In this document: positions 26,305-35,418 of the stretch, piece by piece
How positions within the stretch are numbered: position 1 is the stretch's first letter
Layout: each line of letters starts with the position of its first letter
Translations under genes and position numbers: made by a program
Assembly: GCF_000381905.1 (NCBI RefSeq)
Contig: NZ_KB907253.1
Location: 124,001 to 188,000, forward strand
DNA from: Paenibacillus fonticola DSM 21315
GTDB lineage: Bacteria > Bacillota > Bacilli > Paenibacillales > Paenibacillaceae
Reading direction: 5' to 3'
DNA: 64,000 nt
The notes under the pieces: generated by a model
Databases searched by the model: none
Told to the model about the DNA's origin: nothing
The model's input: the letters and a program-made list of their open reading frames with translations, nothing else

Positions 26305-28554
26305 ATGATTACTAGGGGACAAAAGCATCGTTTGTGGTATAGGAAACCGGCTGATGAATGGAACGAAGCTTTGCCGATTGGGAACGGGCGTCTTGGGGCG
26401 ATGATATTTGGAGGCACGGCTGATGAGAAGCTGCAGCTTAACGAAGATTCCGTATGGTATGGCGGTCCGCGCGACCGAAACAACGAGGACGCGCTGCCCC
26501 ATTTGCCCGAAATTCGCAAGCTGATTATGGAGGGCCGGCTGCGGGAGGCGGAGGAATTAGCGGCACTGACGATGACGGGGCTTCCCGAAGCGCAGCGCCA
26601 CTATTTACCGCTTGGCGATCTGCTGCTATCGTTTGCCGATCACGGGCAGCCTGCGGAAGACTACATCCGGGAGCTTGATCTGGAGCACGGCGTATCCCGT
26701 GTCAGCTATCGCATCGGCGAGGTACGGTACACCCGCGAGATGTTCGCCAGCCATCCGGACCAGGCGATCGTTATCCGAATTTCCGCCGACAAGAAGAAAG
26801 CGATATCTTTCAAAGCCCGGTTTAACCGGCAGAACTGGAGGTACCTGGAGAAGTCGGAGAAATGGGAGCAAAACGGGCTGGTTATGCGCGGGAAATGCGG
26901 GGGGAAGGGGGGCAGCTCTTTTTGCGCCGTATTGAAGGCGATCCCGGAAGGCGGCGACAGCCGTACTCTTGGTGAGCATTTGTTGGTGAACGGAGCGGAT
27001 GCTGTTACGCTGCTGCTCGTTGCGGGCACCACCTTCCGGTATCCCGATCCTGAGCTTTACGGCAAGCGGCAGGTGGAGGCGATAAGCAAGTCTCCTTATA
27101 ACGAGCAGCGGGCTCGTCACATTGCCGACTACCAGGAGCTGTATGGGCGGGTCGCCCTGGAGCTGCCAGACAGCCCGGATAAAAACACACTCCCGACCAA
27201 TGAACGGCTAGCGCTAATCCGGAAAGGAGAAGAGGATCATGGCCTCCTAGCAACCTATTTTCAATATGGCCGCTATTTGCTTATTTCCTCCAGCAGACCA
27301 GGCTCCTTGCCTGCAAATTTGCAGGGTATATGGAATGACAGCTTTTTGCCGCCGTGGGACAGCAAATTTACGATCAATATCAATGCGCAAATGAATTATT
27401 GGCTGGCGGAAAACTGCAATTTGACCGAGTGCCACGAGCCGTTATTCGATTTGATCGAGCGGATGCGGGAGCCAGGCCGGGTAACGGCCAGGGTGATGTA
27501 CGGCTGCCGGGGCTTCACGGCGCACCACAACACGGATATTTGGGCGGATACGGCTCCGCAGGATATGTATCTCCCTGCTTCCTACTGGCCGATGGGTGCT
27601 GCCTGGTTATGCCTCCACTTGTGGGAGCATTACCGGTTCAATCAGGATCGTTATTTCTTGAATCGGGCGTATGAGACGATGAAGGAAGCGGCGCAGTTCC
27701 TTCTCGACTATTTGATCGAGGACGGGGAGGGCCGTTTGATTACTTGCCCGTCCGTCTCTCCCGAGAACAGCTATAAGCTTCCCAACGGGGAGACAGGCGT
27801 GCTGTGTGCTGGGGCTTCTATGGATTTTCAGATTATAGAGGCGTTATTTAGCGCCTGCATCCGCAGTGCAGAGATCATCGGACGGGACGAGGTATTCCGG
27901 GAGGAGCTTGCCACTGCCCTGAAGCGGCTCCCCAAGCCGCAGATCGGCAAATACGGCCAGATCCAGGAGTGGATGGAGGATTATGAGGAGATGGAGCCGG
28001 GACACCGCCATATATCTCATCTATTCGCGTTATTCCCGGGCGAAGCTTTTTGTGTAGAGCGCACGCCGGGGCTGGCCGAAGCCGCCCGGACGACGCTGGA
28101 GCGCAGGCTGGCGAATGGCGGCGGTCACACCGGCTGGAGCCGGGCGTGGATCATCAATTTCTGGGCCAGGCTGCAGGATGGATCTAAGGCTTACGACAAT
28201 GTGAAGGAACTGCTTAGTCATTCCACGCTGCCCAACCTTTTTGACAACCATCCGCCGTTTCAAATCGACGGGAATTTCGGCGGAACGGCGGGCATTGCCG
28301 AGATGCTGCTGCAGAGCCACAACGGGACGGTCCGACTGCTCCCCGCTTTGCCTGAAGGGTGGAGCGAAGGGAGGGTCAAAGGGCTGCGGGCCCGGGGCGG
28401 GTTCACCGTCGATTTTTCCTGGGCGGAGGGCCTTCTAACGGAGGTTGTCGTAAGCTGTGCAGTTGCCGGGTCCTGCCGGTTGGAGGGCCCTGGTATCGGC
28501 ACTATTTCGTTTGACGGTGAGGCCGGCGGCTCCTATACGTTTGGGCAATCATAG
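26305..28554 (+). CDS. Glycoside hydrolase family 95 (alpha-L-fucosidase or alpha-L-galactosidase)
   Basis: A 749-residue cytoplasmic GH95 enzyme. The N-terminal domain starts with the family hallmark [22 protein letters not shown]. The (alpha/alpha)6 barrel carries the catalytic set of inverting fucosidases: N370 and N372 in ENCNLTEC, E487 in [10 protein letters not shown] and D655 in [14 protein letters not shown] at 26305 follows GGAGGAGAAGC. It lacks a signal peptide and so acts on imported oligosaccharides. Some GH95 members prefer L-galactose, and sequence alone does not decide. It is the last gene of the plus-strand hydrolase group. Confidence 0.9.
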   Translation: MITRGQKHRLWYRKPADEWNEALPIGNGRLGAMIFGGTADEKLQLNEDSVWYGGPRDRNNEDALPHLPEIRKLIMEGRLREAEELAALTMTGLPEAQRHYLPLGDLLLSFADHGQPAEDYIRELDLEHGVSRVSYRIGEVRYTREMFASHPDQAIVIRISADKKKAISFKARFNRQNWRYLEKSEKWEQNGLVMRGKCGGKGGSSFCAVLKAIPEGGDSRTLGEHLLVNGADAVTLLLVAGTTFRYPDPELYGKRQVEAISKSPYNEQRARHIADYQELYGRVALELPDSPDKNTLPTNERLALIRKGEEDHGLLATYFQYGRYLLISSSRPGSLPANLQGIWNDSFLPPWDSKFTININAQMNYWLAENCNLTECHEPLFDLIERMREPGRVTARVMYGCRGFTAHHNTDIWADTAPQDMYLPASYWPMGAAWLCLHLWEHYRFNQDRYFLNRAYETMKEAAQFLLDYLIEDGEGRLITCPSVSPENSYKLPNGETGVLCAGASMDFQIIEALFSACIRSAEIIGRDEVFREELATALKRLPKPQIGKYGQIQEWMEDYEEMEPGHRHISHLFALFPGEAFCVERTPGLAEAARTTLERRLANGGGHTGWSRAWIINFWARLQDGSKAYDNVKELLSHSTLPNLFDNHPPFQIDGNFGGTAGIAEMLLQSHNGTVRLLPALPEGWSEGRVKGLRARGGFTVDFSWAEGLLTEVVVSCAVAGSCRLEGPGIGTISFDGEAGGSYTFGQS

Positions 28555-28626
28555 TTACATGCCGTATCCTTTAAAAGAAAGATAAACAGCTCCACATCAG
28601 GCGGACGGTGAAATAAGCCAAAAAAT

Positions 28627-28663
28627 ACTTGCCCCGCGCCGAATTACAAGGCGCGGGGCAAGT
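28627..28663. terminator. Strong terminator between convergent genes
   Basis: Perfect 14-bp arms ACTTGCCCCGCGCC (28627-28640) and GGCGCGGGGCAAGT (28650-28663) with a 9-base loop. On the minus strand the stem is followed by a T-rich run (complement of AAAAATA at 28621-28627), so it mainly ends the sigma-factor operon. It may also stop transcripts from the GH95 side. Confidence 0.85.
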
Positions 28664-28675
28664 TCTTAAAGAGGG

Positions 28676-29653
28676 TTACTTTACCTTTACGGTCATTTCG
28701 AGATCTTGAATATAATTTTTTACCAATTTTCCGTTTGCATCTCGTTTAAAGCTGCCTGATGCTGCTCCTGGTGTTTCCATTTCAGGAGTGAAAGCTTTGA
28801 CCGTGATCGACTCGGTGTTTTTACTCAGGGCATCGATCACGAAATTGTGGTACCAATGCCCATTTTTGTTGTTGTCGTTTGTTCCAAAGCCGGAAATTTG
28901 TTCAATAATGTTGCCTTCATCATCTACGAACTCATAAATGATGCCCGAATGCTTGTCTTTTTCTAAGCCTTTCTCAATCAATTGAATACGGGAAGAATCC
29001 GAGGTCAGATTAAGCTTGCTTAAGGTGACGCTTAGATTTCCGTGTTTTTTGGTCAAATTTGGCTTCAAGGCCGTCGCTTTCTCTGCGCTTTGCTGCATCG
29101 GCATTTCTAATGTGTACGGTTTGTCTACACCTTCCAGCGTAATCTTGACGGTAAGCTTGAATTTATTTGAAAAAGCGAGCTCGTTGAGATGATCCCCCAG
29201 CCAGGCTGGATCAACAATCTTAATTTCCGCTGTATCCGGATTGGAGCCTGGCGCCCAACCGAGGCTAGGCCTTTTATGCAGCTTTCCATCGCCCATGTCA
29301 TAAATGTTTTTGCCATTCATGAAAATTTGAATGTCCTTAATGGCTCCTTTTGCCCACACATAATCCTCGGCCTGTTCATCAAAATGCCCTTCGGTTATTC
29401 CTGAAGTCAATCCCCCGCCGCTTCGATTTACGGTAATACCGATATAGTTGCCGTCATACAATGCCTTACTTACGCTCAGGGTAATGCCGTTGTGGGTTAC
29501 ACTAGGATTTTGCGCCGACGTTTGTGCCGCTACGTTCTTAGGAGCAGGCAGGGTTGGATCTGATACATTCGCTGTCGCTGTTCCCAAAGCCGCTCCACCC
29601 AAAACCAAACTTGCTAGAGCTGCTGTTGTCATCACTTTATATACCTTTTTCAT
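28676..29653 (-). CDS. Secreted DUF4179/DUF5643-type protein, copy of the anti-sigma outer domain
   Basis: A 325-residue protein with a Sec signal peptide (MKKVYKV, hydrophobic core, then GTATANVS). No lipobox, anchor or second membrane segment is present, so it is probably released. Its mature part lines up along its whole length with the extracellular part of the anti-sigma protein encoded next door. Matching stretches are VTHNGITL/VTHEGVTL, GAIKDIQIFMNGK/GEIKDFKMFINGK and the C-terminal LEMTVKVK/LEMSVQVN. ATG at 29653 is chosen over 29668 because GGAGGA lies 7 bases upstream. It is the third gene of the sigma operon and could bind the same signal as the sensor. Confidence 0.82.
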   Translation of the reverse strand: MKKVYKVMTTAALASLVLGGAALGTATANVSDPTLPAPKNVAAQTSAQNPSVTHNGITLSVSKALYDGNYIGITVNRSGGGLTSGITEGHFDEQAEDYVWAKGAIKDIQIFMNGKNIYDMGDGKLHKRPSLGWAPGSNPDTAEIKIVDPAWLGDHLNELAFSNKFKLTVKITLEGVDKPYTLEMPMQQSAEKATALKPNLTKKHGNLSVTLSKLNLTSDSSRIQLIEKGLEKDKHSGIIYEFVDDEGNIIEQISGFGTNDNNKNGHWYHNFVIDALSKNTESITVKAFTPEMETPGAASGSFKRDANGKLVKNYIQDLEMTVKVK

Positions 29654-29679
29654 TTTTAACTCCTCCATAGATAGTTTTA

Positions 29680-30885
29680 TTATTTGGACAGGTTGTACAG
29701 TTTCTCTATTTCGTTCTGGTTTACTTGTACGCTCATTTCAAGTTCTTTCAGATAGTGTTTGACAGGTTCTCCATTCTGATCAAGCTTGAACTGGCCCGTT
29801 TTGGCTGAAGGGTCGGCCATTTGTGGGACAAATGCTTTCAGTGTGACTGTACTTGGAGCTTCCTTGAAGCGGTCAAATAACAGTTCACTCCGGCTTTCTC
29901 CAGCTTCCCCGAAAGTACCCATGCCGCCGACAATATTCACGGGATTTCCTTGCCCATCCCATAGCTCGAATATTAAGTTCTGATAAACTTCTCTCGATCC
30001 ATCCTCTGGCTCCAGATTTAAAGTCACCTTCGTTGTCAGGGGGGTAAATTGAATTTCGTCCAGTGTGACGGCAACATTATTCCAGCTTCTCGTTTCTTTA
30101 GGGGAGAAACTCGTTGCCTTCGTCTGCTTACGAACAGGCAGCTCGAATACAAATGGCTCCTTGGTACCCTCCAGCCAAAATTGAGCTGTCAGTGTAAAAT
30201 GATCTGGCAAAAAATATGCCGATTCTCCCGGGCCGGAATGGGCAGTCATCTGGAAGATCGCTGAATGAGGATCTTCTGTCGGCAGCCCGCTCAAACCGAT
30301 GCGCTGATTACCCTTATATTCGTGGGTAGGTTTCCCGTTAATGAACATTTTGAAATCTTTGATTTCGCCTCTTTGGTGGATCACCTTCGCATTCTCGCCT
30401 TCTCCGACGACCTCGGAATCCAGAATAGCGCTAGGAAAATGATCTCCTTCTCGCTGAACCGCCAGAGAGAGGCGAAGTCCGTCAAAAATCACCTGGGGCA
30501 CATGCAGAGTAACTCCTTCATGGGTTACACTAGCTTTCGTATCCTCGACCAGACCTTGCTCCTCCGCTGTTTGTAGTCCCAAATCGTCAACCAGTTTGAA
30601 GATATTGCTGATGAGCGGCAGGTTTTTCAATGAATTTGCCAACGCTGGCGACATCATTACACCGCTGAGTCCCCCGATAAAGACAAGGATGACGGCAGCG
30701 GCTGTCGCGACGATAAATTTGCGCATGATCCGGCTGCGAATGTTATGCCCGGTTTTGTTCTCTATCGGATGATGGGGCAGGGAAGCGTAAACTTGATCCT
30801 GACGTTGACGAATGATCTCCGGTACTTCGTTTAGTTCTTCTCTGCCGATTTCCCGAAGTTTTTTATCGAGATCATATATTTTCAT
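29680..30885 (-). CDS. Membrane anti-sigma factor with DUF4179 domain
   Basis: A 401-residue single-pass membrane protein. A cytoplasmic N-terminus of about 53 residues is followed by one membrane segment (FIVATAAAVILVFIGGLSGV, about 58-77) and a 320-residue outer region of the DUF4179/DUF5643 type. Such proteins hold the cognate ECF sigma factor inactive at the membrane until an envelope signal arrives. ATG at 30885 overlaps the end of the sigma gene by 14 bases, so the two are translationally coupled. No zinc-binding HxxxCxxC motif is seen, so it is not of the ZAS type. Confidence 0.85.
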   Translation of the reverse strand: MKIYDLDKKLREIGREELNEVPEIIRQRQDQVYASLPHHPIENKTGHNIRSRIMRKFIVATAAAVILVFIGGLSGVMMSPALANSLKNLPLISNIFKLVDDLGLQTAEEQGLVEDTKASVTHEGVTLHVPQVIFDGLRLSLAVQREGDHFPSAILDSEVVGEGENAKVIHQRGEIKDFKMFINGKPTHEYKGNQRIGLSGLPTEDPHSAIFQMTAHSGPGESAYFLPDHFTLTAQFWLEGTKEPFVFELPVRKQTKATSFSPKETRSWNNVAVTLDEIQFTPLTTKVTLNLEPEDGSREVYQNLIFELWDGQGNPVNIVGGMGTFGEAGESRSELLFDRFKEAPSTVTLKAFVPQMADPSAKTGQFKLDQNGEPVKHYLKELEMSVQVNQNEIEKLYNLSK

Positions 30886-31423
30886 AAGTCAGCTTCCCCT
30901 CCTGTTTCCGCTTTATTTCATCGGCTAATATCCCGCGAGCCCGGTGCAGACGCGTTCGGACGGCTCCTTCGGAAATGTCCAGCACACTCGAAATTTGCTT
31001 AATTGACAAGTCTTGAAAATAAAACAAATGAACGACGATGCGCAATGCCTCGTCCAGATTGTCCACGGCCTCATGCAGATCCAGCTTGCTGCTGTCCTCG
31101 TAGTAATGGAACGGTGGCTCCGCTTCCGGGGGTTCGGCCATAACTACCGTTTTACTGCGAATACGCAGCAGTTGATTGCATTCATTGATTAGAATCCGGA
31201 TAACCCAGGTTTTAAAATATTTTGGCTGTCGTAATGTGGATAAGCCTTTGTACGCTTTAAGCGTGGTTTCCTGAAATGCGTCCGCACAGTCTTCGTCACG
31301 TCTGACAATCGACTTGGCCAAGCTGTACAACTGAGGCTCGAGCATCCGGAAAAGCCGGATGAACGCTTCCCGGTCACCTTGCTGCGCTCGCTTGACGTCC
31401 AGTACTATATCTTGCTGCAACAA
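30872..31423 (-). CDS. ECF-family RNA polymerase sigma factor
   Basis: A 183-residue extracytoplasmic-function sigma factor. Region 2 spans LFRMLEPQLYSLAKSIVRRDEDC and DAFQETTLKAYKGL; region 4 contains FYFQDLSIKQISSVLDISEGAVRTRLHRARG. The preferred start is TTG at 31423, six bases after AAAAGGAG. A longer in-frame reading to 31528 would include the ECF-type promoter at 31459-31484, so it is unlikely. The gene leads a three-gene minus-strand operon with its anti-sigma factor and the secreted copy of the sensor domain. Confidence 0.9.
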   Translation of the reverse strand: MLQQDIVLDVKRAQQGDREAFIRLFRMLEPQLYSLAKSIVRRDEDCADAFQETTLKAYKGLSTLRQPKYFKTWVIRILINECNQLLRIRSKTVVMAEPPEAEPPFHYYEDSSKLDLHEAVDNLDEALRIVVHLFYFQDLSIKQISSVLDISEGAVRTRLHRARGILADEIKRKQEGKLTYENI

Positions 31424-31458
31424 TTTCAACTCCTTTTGAGGGCCCTCTATACAATTAG

Positions 31459-31484
31459 ATCGGGGAGTGGGCGGAAAGGTTACA
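31459..31484 (-). promoter_or_regulatory. ECF-type promoter, probably autoregulated
   Basis: On the minus strand TGTAAC (31484-31479) and CGAT (31462-31459) are separated by 16 bases, matching the TGxAAC-N16-CGxx form of Bacillus ECF sigma promoters such as SigM, SigW and SigX. It lies 36 bases before the TTG start of the sigma gene, the expected place for self-activation. Confidence 0.65.
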
Positions 31485-31577
31485 GGCTGTGACCGATTTT
31501 TTTCGATTGCTGACTGGACTGGCTGCATACCGAAATTACCGCATGGGGCAGGAGCTTCTATAAACTTTGTGACACTC

Positions 31578-31606
31578 TTGTTGTTCTGATGGAAAAGCCA
31601 TACAAT
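31578..31606 (+). promoter_or_regulatory. Sigma-A promoter of the alpha-galactoside operon
   Basis: TTGTTG and TACAAT with a 17-base spacer lie 52 bases before the small gene at 31658. The position is right to start the transcript that continues through the sensor kinase and regulator. Confidence 0.5.
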
Positions 31607-31657
31607 TCAGTTTAGGGTCATTTGCTGAGTTGCAAAAATAGGAACGGAGGAGTCAGT

Positions 31658-31828
31658 GTGGAACGTTTTAGTTATTGTGTTGTACTGCCCGGTGAACAAT
31701 ACAGCGGCTTGAATGACAGGGTCAGTCAGACTTCACAGCAGATTATGGCCTTGATTTCAGGGGAGAATTTGCTGAATATAACGATTGCACCAGATGATAA
31801 GGGGCTGGCATTGGCGATGGTGAACTAA
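31658..31828 (+). CDS. 56-residue protein of unknown function before a sensor kinase
   Basis: A short open frame starts with GTG at 31658, about 5 bases after GGAACGGAGGAG, and ends at TAA 31826-31828, just before the kinase start. The product is 56 residues, soluble, with one internal cysteine (FSYCVVLPGE) and a C-terminus ENLLNITIAPDDKGLALAMVN-like stretch, shown here only in outline. No membrane segment or signal peptide is present and I do not recognise a family. The good ribosome binding site, a promoter upstream and tight coupling to the kinase support a real gene. It could be a leader peptide or a small regulator. Confidence 0.5.
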   Translation: MERFSYCVVLPGEQYSGLNDRVSQTSQQIMALISGENLLNITIAPDDKGLALAMVN

Positions 31829-31831
31829 TTG

Positions 31832-33664
31832 ATGCTAAAACAGAAAGCTACTCGTTTTGTCAGTATCAAGACGAAAATCAATGTGCTGTTCCTGCTGGTT
31901 ATCCTTGTTCCGATTCTGACTATGTTTATTAACTCATATATTTCTTCCCAACAGCTGCTGGAGCGAAGGTATACCGATTTAATGCAGGACATTTCAAGGC
32001 AAGCGAATATTCGGATTGAAGAATTCCTCAAGGATGTTAAGGAAATTTCGTTAGTATCCAGTTACGGAATCAATAGTTATGTGTCCGCAGTATCGCAGGA
32101 AAATTATCCCGTGCAAAATTATTTGCGCGACAGTTCAAAGGCGAATGAAAATCAGGTGGCTCAGCTATTAATGAATTATATCATTATGAAGGACCGTGCC
32201 TTCTCCATATATATTTATAATCTAAACGGGGGAGAGGACATTTATATCCGCTCCTATAAGCCTATTGATTATACGTATTACCCTGTAAATGAGGAATGGT
32301 TCCAGGAGTTTCTGCATTCGGAAGCTATTACAATGGATTTGTCAACCCGTTTGGACAAGCAGACGCAGCAAGAGGGCAACTGGGCGATCTTCAATATTCG
32401 TAAAATATTTGATATGGAAGATGGCAAGCTGATGGGGGTTATGGTCATCAGCCTTGATATTGACTTCATTGACCGCCTAAACAGCCGATTGCAGAAGGAA
32501 ATTCGGAGCTCCTTTACGATCGTGGATGATCAGGACCGGATTATCTTCAATAGCAATCATGACTTGATCGGACAGCCGTTCAGCGCCTCCTTTCCACTGG
32601 ATAGCAGCATGTCAACAAATACAGAGCGGCAAATTGTGACTTTAGATGGCAGGGACTATATTTTGATACAAACGCCCTTTGAGCAGCATGAGTGGAAAAG
32701 CTATTTGTATATGCCAGTGGATGAGCTGGCAGTAGAAGGAAATATTCTGAAGCGGAATCTGATCTACATTGTGGTTATTCTGGTGATTTTCGCGCTCATC
32801 AGCTCGTTTTACTTGTCTAATCTGATTACTAGACCCATTAAGCGTCTGATGAAAAATATGACCTTGGTAGAGCAAGGCAAGTTTGACAATTTGCCGGATG
32901 TTGGCTCTAACGATGAAATCGGCTTGCTGTCCGTCCGCTTCGAGCAGATGTCGTCTGAGCTGAAGCAGTTGGTGGAGCGAATCTATCAGGAGCAGGAGGA
33001 GAAGACGGAGGCGGAAATTCGTGCTCTTCAAGCGCAGATTAATCCTCATTTTCTGTATAACACATTAAATTCGGTGAAATGGATTGCCTCTATGCAGCGC
33101 TCTGACAAAATTGTCGAAATGACCGAAGCGTTGATTTCGATTTTGCGCTATGCCAGCAAAAATGATGATGGGAAGGTTTCGATCCGTGAGGAATTGGAGT
33201 ATGTCGGTCATTATATTACGATACAGAAGGTGCGTTATTACAATAAAATAGTCGTTGTCTATGAATTGGATGAGTCGCTGCTGGATTATCCGATACCAAA
33301 GCTTAGCATTCAGCCCCTTGTGGAGAATGCGATTTTTCATGGTATTGCCGAGCTTGAAGACGAGGGGACGATTACGATATCGGTCCAAACGACCGGCGAA
33401 TCGGATATTGCCATTGTTGTGACCGATAATGGCAAAGGGATGGAGCAGGAGGCGGCTGAGGAACTCAAGCAGCAATTGCTTGGATTGAAGGGAGAAGAAA
33501 GTATTGGCCTAAGCAATGTCCATAACCGGATACGACGGGTGTTTGGGGTTGGAAGTGGTGTATCCTTCCAAAGCATAGGGGGCAGGGGCTCATCATTTGT
33601 CATTACGATTCCCAAAAGAAAGGAGGCGGATTTGAATGATGAAGGTGATGATCGTGGACGATGA
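31832..33664 (+). CDS. YesM-type sensor histidine kinase
   Basis: A 610-residue membrane sensor kinase. The first membrane segment (VLFLLVILVPILTMFINSY) is followed by a Cache-like extracellular region of about 260 residues and a second segment (LIYIVVILVIFALISSFYL). A HAMP domain (TRPIKRLMKNM) and the His_kinase motif QINPHFLYNTLN with H406 come next. The ATP site shows VTDNGKGM and ESIGLSNVHNRI. ATG at 31832 is used; TTG at 31829 is possible, and the ribosome binding site is poor, so translation is likely coupled to the small gene that ends at 31828. It overlaps the regulator gene by 29 bases. Confidence 0.92.
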   Translation: MLKQKATRFVSIKTKINVLFLLVILVPILTMFINSYISSQQLLERRYTDLMQDISRQANIRIEEFLKDVKEISLVSSYGINSYVSAVSQENYPVQNYLRDSSKANENQVAQLLMNYIIMKDRAFSIYIYNLNGGEDIYIRSYKPIDYTYYPVNEEWFQEFLHSEAITMDLSTRLDKQTQQEGNWAIFNIRKIFDMEDGKLMGVMVISLDIDFIDRLNSRLQKEIRSSFTIVDDQDRIIFNSNHDLIGQPFSASFPLDSSMSTNTERQIVTLDGRDYILIQTPFEQHEWKSYLYMPVDELAVEGNILKRNLIYIVVILVIFALISSFYLSNLITRPIKRLMKNMTLVEQGKFDNLPDVGSNDEIGLLSVRFEQMSSELKQLVERIYQEQEEKTEAEIRALQAQINPHFLYNTLNSVKWIASMQRSDKIVEMTEALISILRYASKNDDGKVSIREELEYVGHYITIQKVRYYNKIVVVYELDESLLDYPIPKLSIQPLVENAIFHGIAELEDEGTITISVQTTGESDIAIVVTDNGKGMEQEAAEELKQQLLGLKGEESIGLSNVHNRIRRVFGVGSGVSFQSIGGRGSSFVITIPKRKEADLNDEGDDRGR

Positions 33665-35231
33665 GCTATTGATGCGAATTGGTCTAAAGTCCATGCTGAA
33701 TTGGGAAGAGCACGGATTTCAAATTATCGGAGAGGCCGCCAATGGAAAGGAAGCGCTCCTAATGATTCGCCAGCAGCCGCCTGATCTGATTATTACAGAT
33801 ATTAAGATGCCTGTCATGGATGGGCTTGAATTGATTCGACAAGCCTCGCAAATGCTGAACCATTGCCAGTATGTCATACTAAGTTGCCTGGATGAATTTC
33901 ACTATGCCAAGGAAGCCTTGCGCCTGGGAGCCGCCGATTATCTAATTAAAGGCGATATTAAAATGCAGATGTTGCTTGAAGTGCTGGAAACGGTTAAGCA
34001 AAGGTCATCCAGGGCTTCTTCGGCCTGGCAAGAAGCTTCGGAGCTGTCCGAGCTGAAGGAAAGCGTGAGCTACTTGAAGGAGAAGCTGTTTAAAGAGCTG
34101 TTCAGCGGTTTTTTGAACGAGGAGGAATTGTTGCATCGCTGTGAAACATTCCGTGTCAATCTCGTCCAGGCTCCGTTGATTCTACTCAAGATGAAAGTGG
34201 AGCGTTTTGAAGATTTGCGCAGGAAGTATGTGGAGCAGGATGAGAAATTGCTGCGCTATTCGATAGTGAATATTCTTGAGGAACTGCTGCCTCGCAAGTG
34301 GTATAAGGAGATTGTGACCTTGAACTCGGCCGAATATGTCATTGTAATGAATATTCATGGTGAGGATGCTGACAAATTTGCGCTTGATCTGGGCCGAATG
34401 CTGGATCGAATTATGATAGCAATGAAGGATTTCCTGAATATTGGGCTTTATATCGGTGTTAGTGGACAGGTGAATGAATTCTTCGATTTGAAGAAGGCTT
34501 ATATGGAGGCAGATGCTGCCCTCAAACAACTGTTCTATGAGGAAGCCAGCCGTGTGCATTACTATGCCTCAGGCATAGCTGCTGCGAGCAAGAGCAGCTT
34601 CCGGCTCAGCCGAGGCGAGGAGCAGCAACTGCGGGACCTTGTTGAGAAGGGCGGAGAGGAGAGCAAGCAGTACTTGAGCTTGTTGAAGCAGCGCTTGAAG
34701 CAAGAAGGAGTCTCCGAGGAGGGGATCAGAAAAGCCTATCTGCACTTGTTATCGCTGATAACAACTTGTTTTCCAGGGACACCGGAATGGTGGAGCGAGG
34801 GGAGAACCCCTTATGAGCAACTGCTGCTTGAGGAAAAGCTGGAGGGCATGCATCTGTTGATTGTGCAATTTATGGAGCAATGCATCGAGCACAATCGTAT
34901 GCCAGGACGGGGCGCACATAGCTATGCAGATCAGGTTTGTACGATTATACGGAACCAATATGCGGAGGATATTTCCTTGCAAACGGTATCTCGGCAGATC
35001 AATGTTAATGCATCCTACCTTAGTCGTGTGTTCAAACAGGAAACCGGAGTGAATTTCGTTGCCTACTTGACCAGAGTGCGGATTGAGAAGGCGCAGCAAT
35101 TGCTGCGCGAGGGCGGCTATAAGGTGTACGAGGTTGCCGATCAGGTCGGCTATCGTAATACGGCCTATTTCAGTAAAATCTTCAAAAAAATTGTAGGCGT
35201 AAGTCCAGAAGAATTTGGAGCTAAATTATAA
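33636..35231 (+). CDS. YesN-type response regulator, AraC-family output
   Basis: A 531-residue regulator. The receiver has VDDE, D55 (LIITDIKMP) and the lysine in YLIKGD, where the usual proline after lysine is replaced by glycine. A long middle region follows, and the C-terminal AraC-type HTH pair shows VSRQINVNASYLSRVFKQETG and VADQVGYRNTAYFSKIFKK. ATG at 33636 lies 9 bases after AGGAGG inside the end of the kinase gene. It should activate the alpha-galactoside importer operon that starts after the terminator at 35258-35298. Confidence 0.93.
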   Translation: MMKVMIVDDELLMRIGLKSMLNWEEHGFQIIGEAANGKEALLMIRQQPPDLIITDIKMPVMDGLELIRQASQMLNHCQYVILSCLDEFHYAKEALRLGAADYLIKGDIKMQMLLEVLETVKQRSSRASSAWQEASELSELKESVSYLKEKLFKELFSGFLNEEELLHRCETFRVNLVQAPLILLKMKVERFEDLRRKYVEQDEKLLRYSIVNILEELLPRKWYKEIVTLNSAEYVIVMNIHGEDADKFALDLGRMLDRIMIAMKDFLNIGLYIGVSGQVNEFFDLKKAYMEADAALKQLFYEEASRVHYYASGIAAASKSSFRLSRGEEQQLRDLVEKGGEESKQYLSLLKQRLKQEGVSEEGIRKAYLHLLSLITTCFPGTPEWWSEGRTPYEQLLLEEKLEGMHLLIVQFMEQCIEHNRMPGRGAHSYADQVCTIIRNQYAEDISLQTVSRQINVNASYLSRVFKQETGVNFVAYLTRVRIEKAQQLLREGGYKVYEVADQVGYRNTAYFSKIFKKIVGVSPEEFGAKL

Positions 35232-35257
35232 ATAAGTAAAAAAAAGAATTATAAAAG

Positions 35258-35298
35258 TAAAAGAAGTGCATGGCTTAGGGCGTGTGCTTCTTTTTTTT
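35258..35298 (+). terminator. Terminator after the third YesM/YesN pair
   Basis: AAGAAGTGCATG (35261-35272) pairs with CGTGTGCTTCTT (35281-35292) through 12 bp with three G-T pairs and is followed by eight T. It separates the regulator genes from the importer operon. Confidence 0.75.
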
Positions 35299-35344
35299 GT
35301 TCAATAACTCAAAAAAGAATCTATAGAAGTAAAAAACGTTAATT

Positions 35345-35374
35345 TTGAAAGCACAATGATTACTCTACTATACA
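35345..35374 (+). promoter_or_regulatory. Probable promoter of the alpha-galactoside importer operon
   Basis: TTGAAA (35345-35350) and TATACA (35369-35374) are separated by 18 bases and lie 45 bases before the binding-protein start. It is the obvious target region for the YesN-type regulator encoded just upstream. Confidence 0.45.
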
Positions 35375-35418
35375 AGGTGAGGATAAAGACTACTACTTGC
35401 ATAAAGGGGAATGGAGAC

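Noticed and set aside
31424..31528. N-terminal extension of the ECF sigma factor
   Set aside because: It contains the probable ECF promoter and lacks similarity to sigma region 1 or 2; the TTG at 31423 has a good ribosome binding site.
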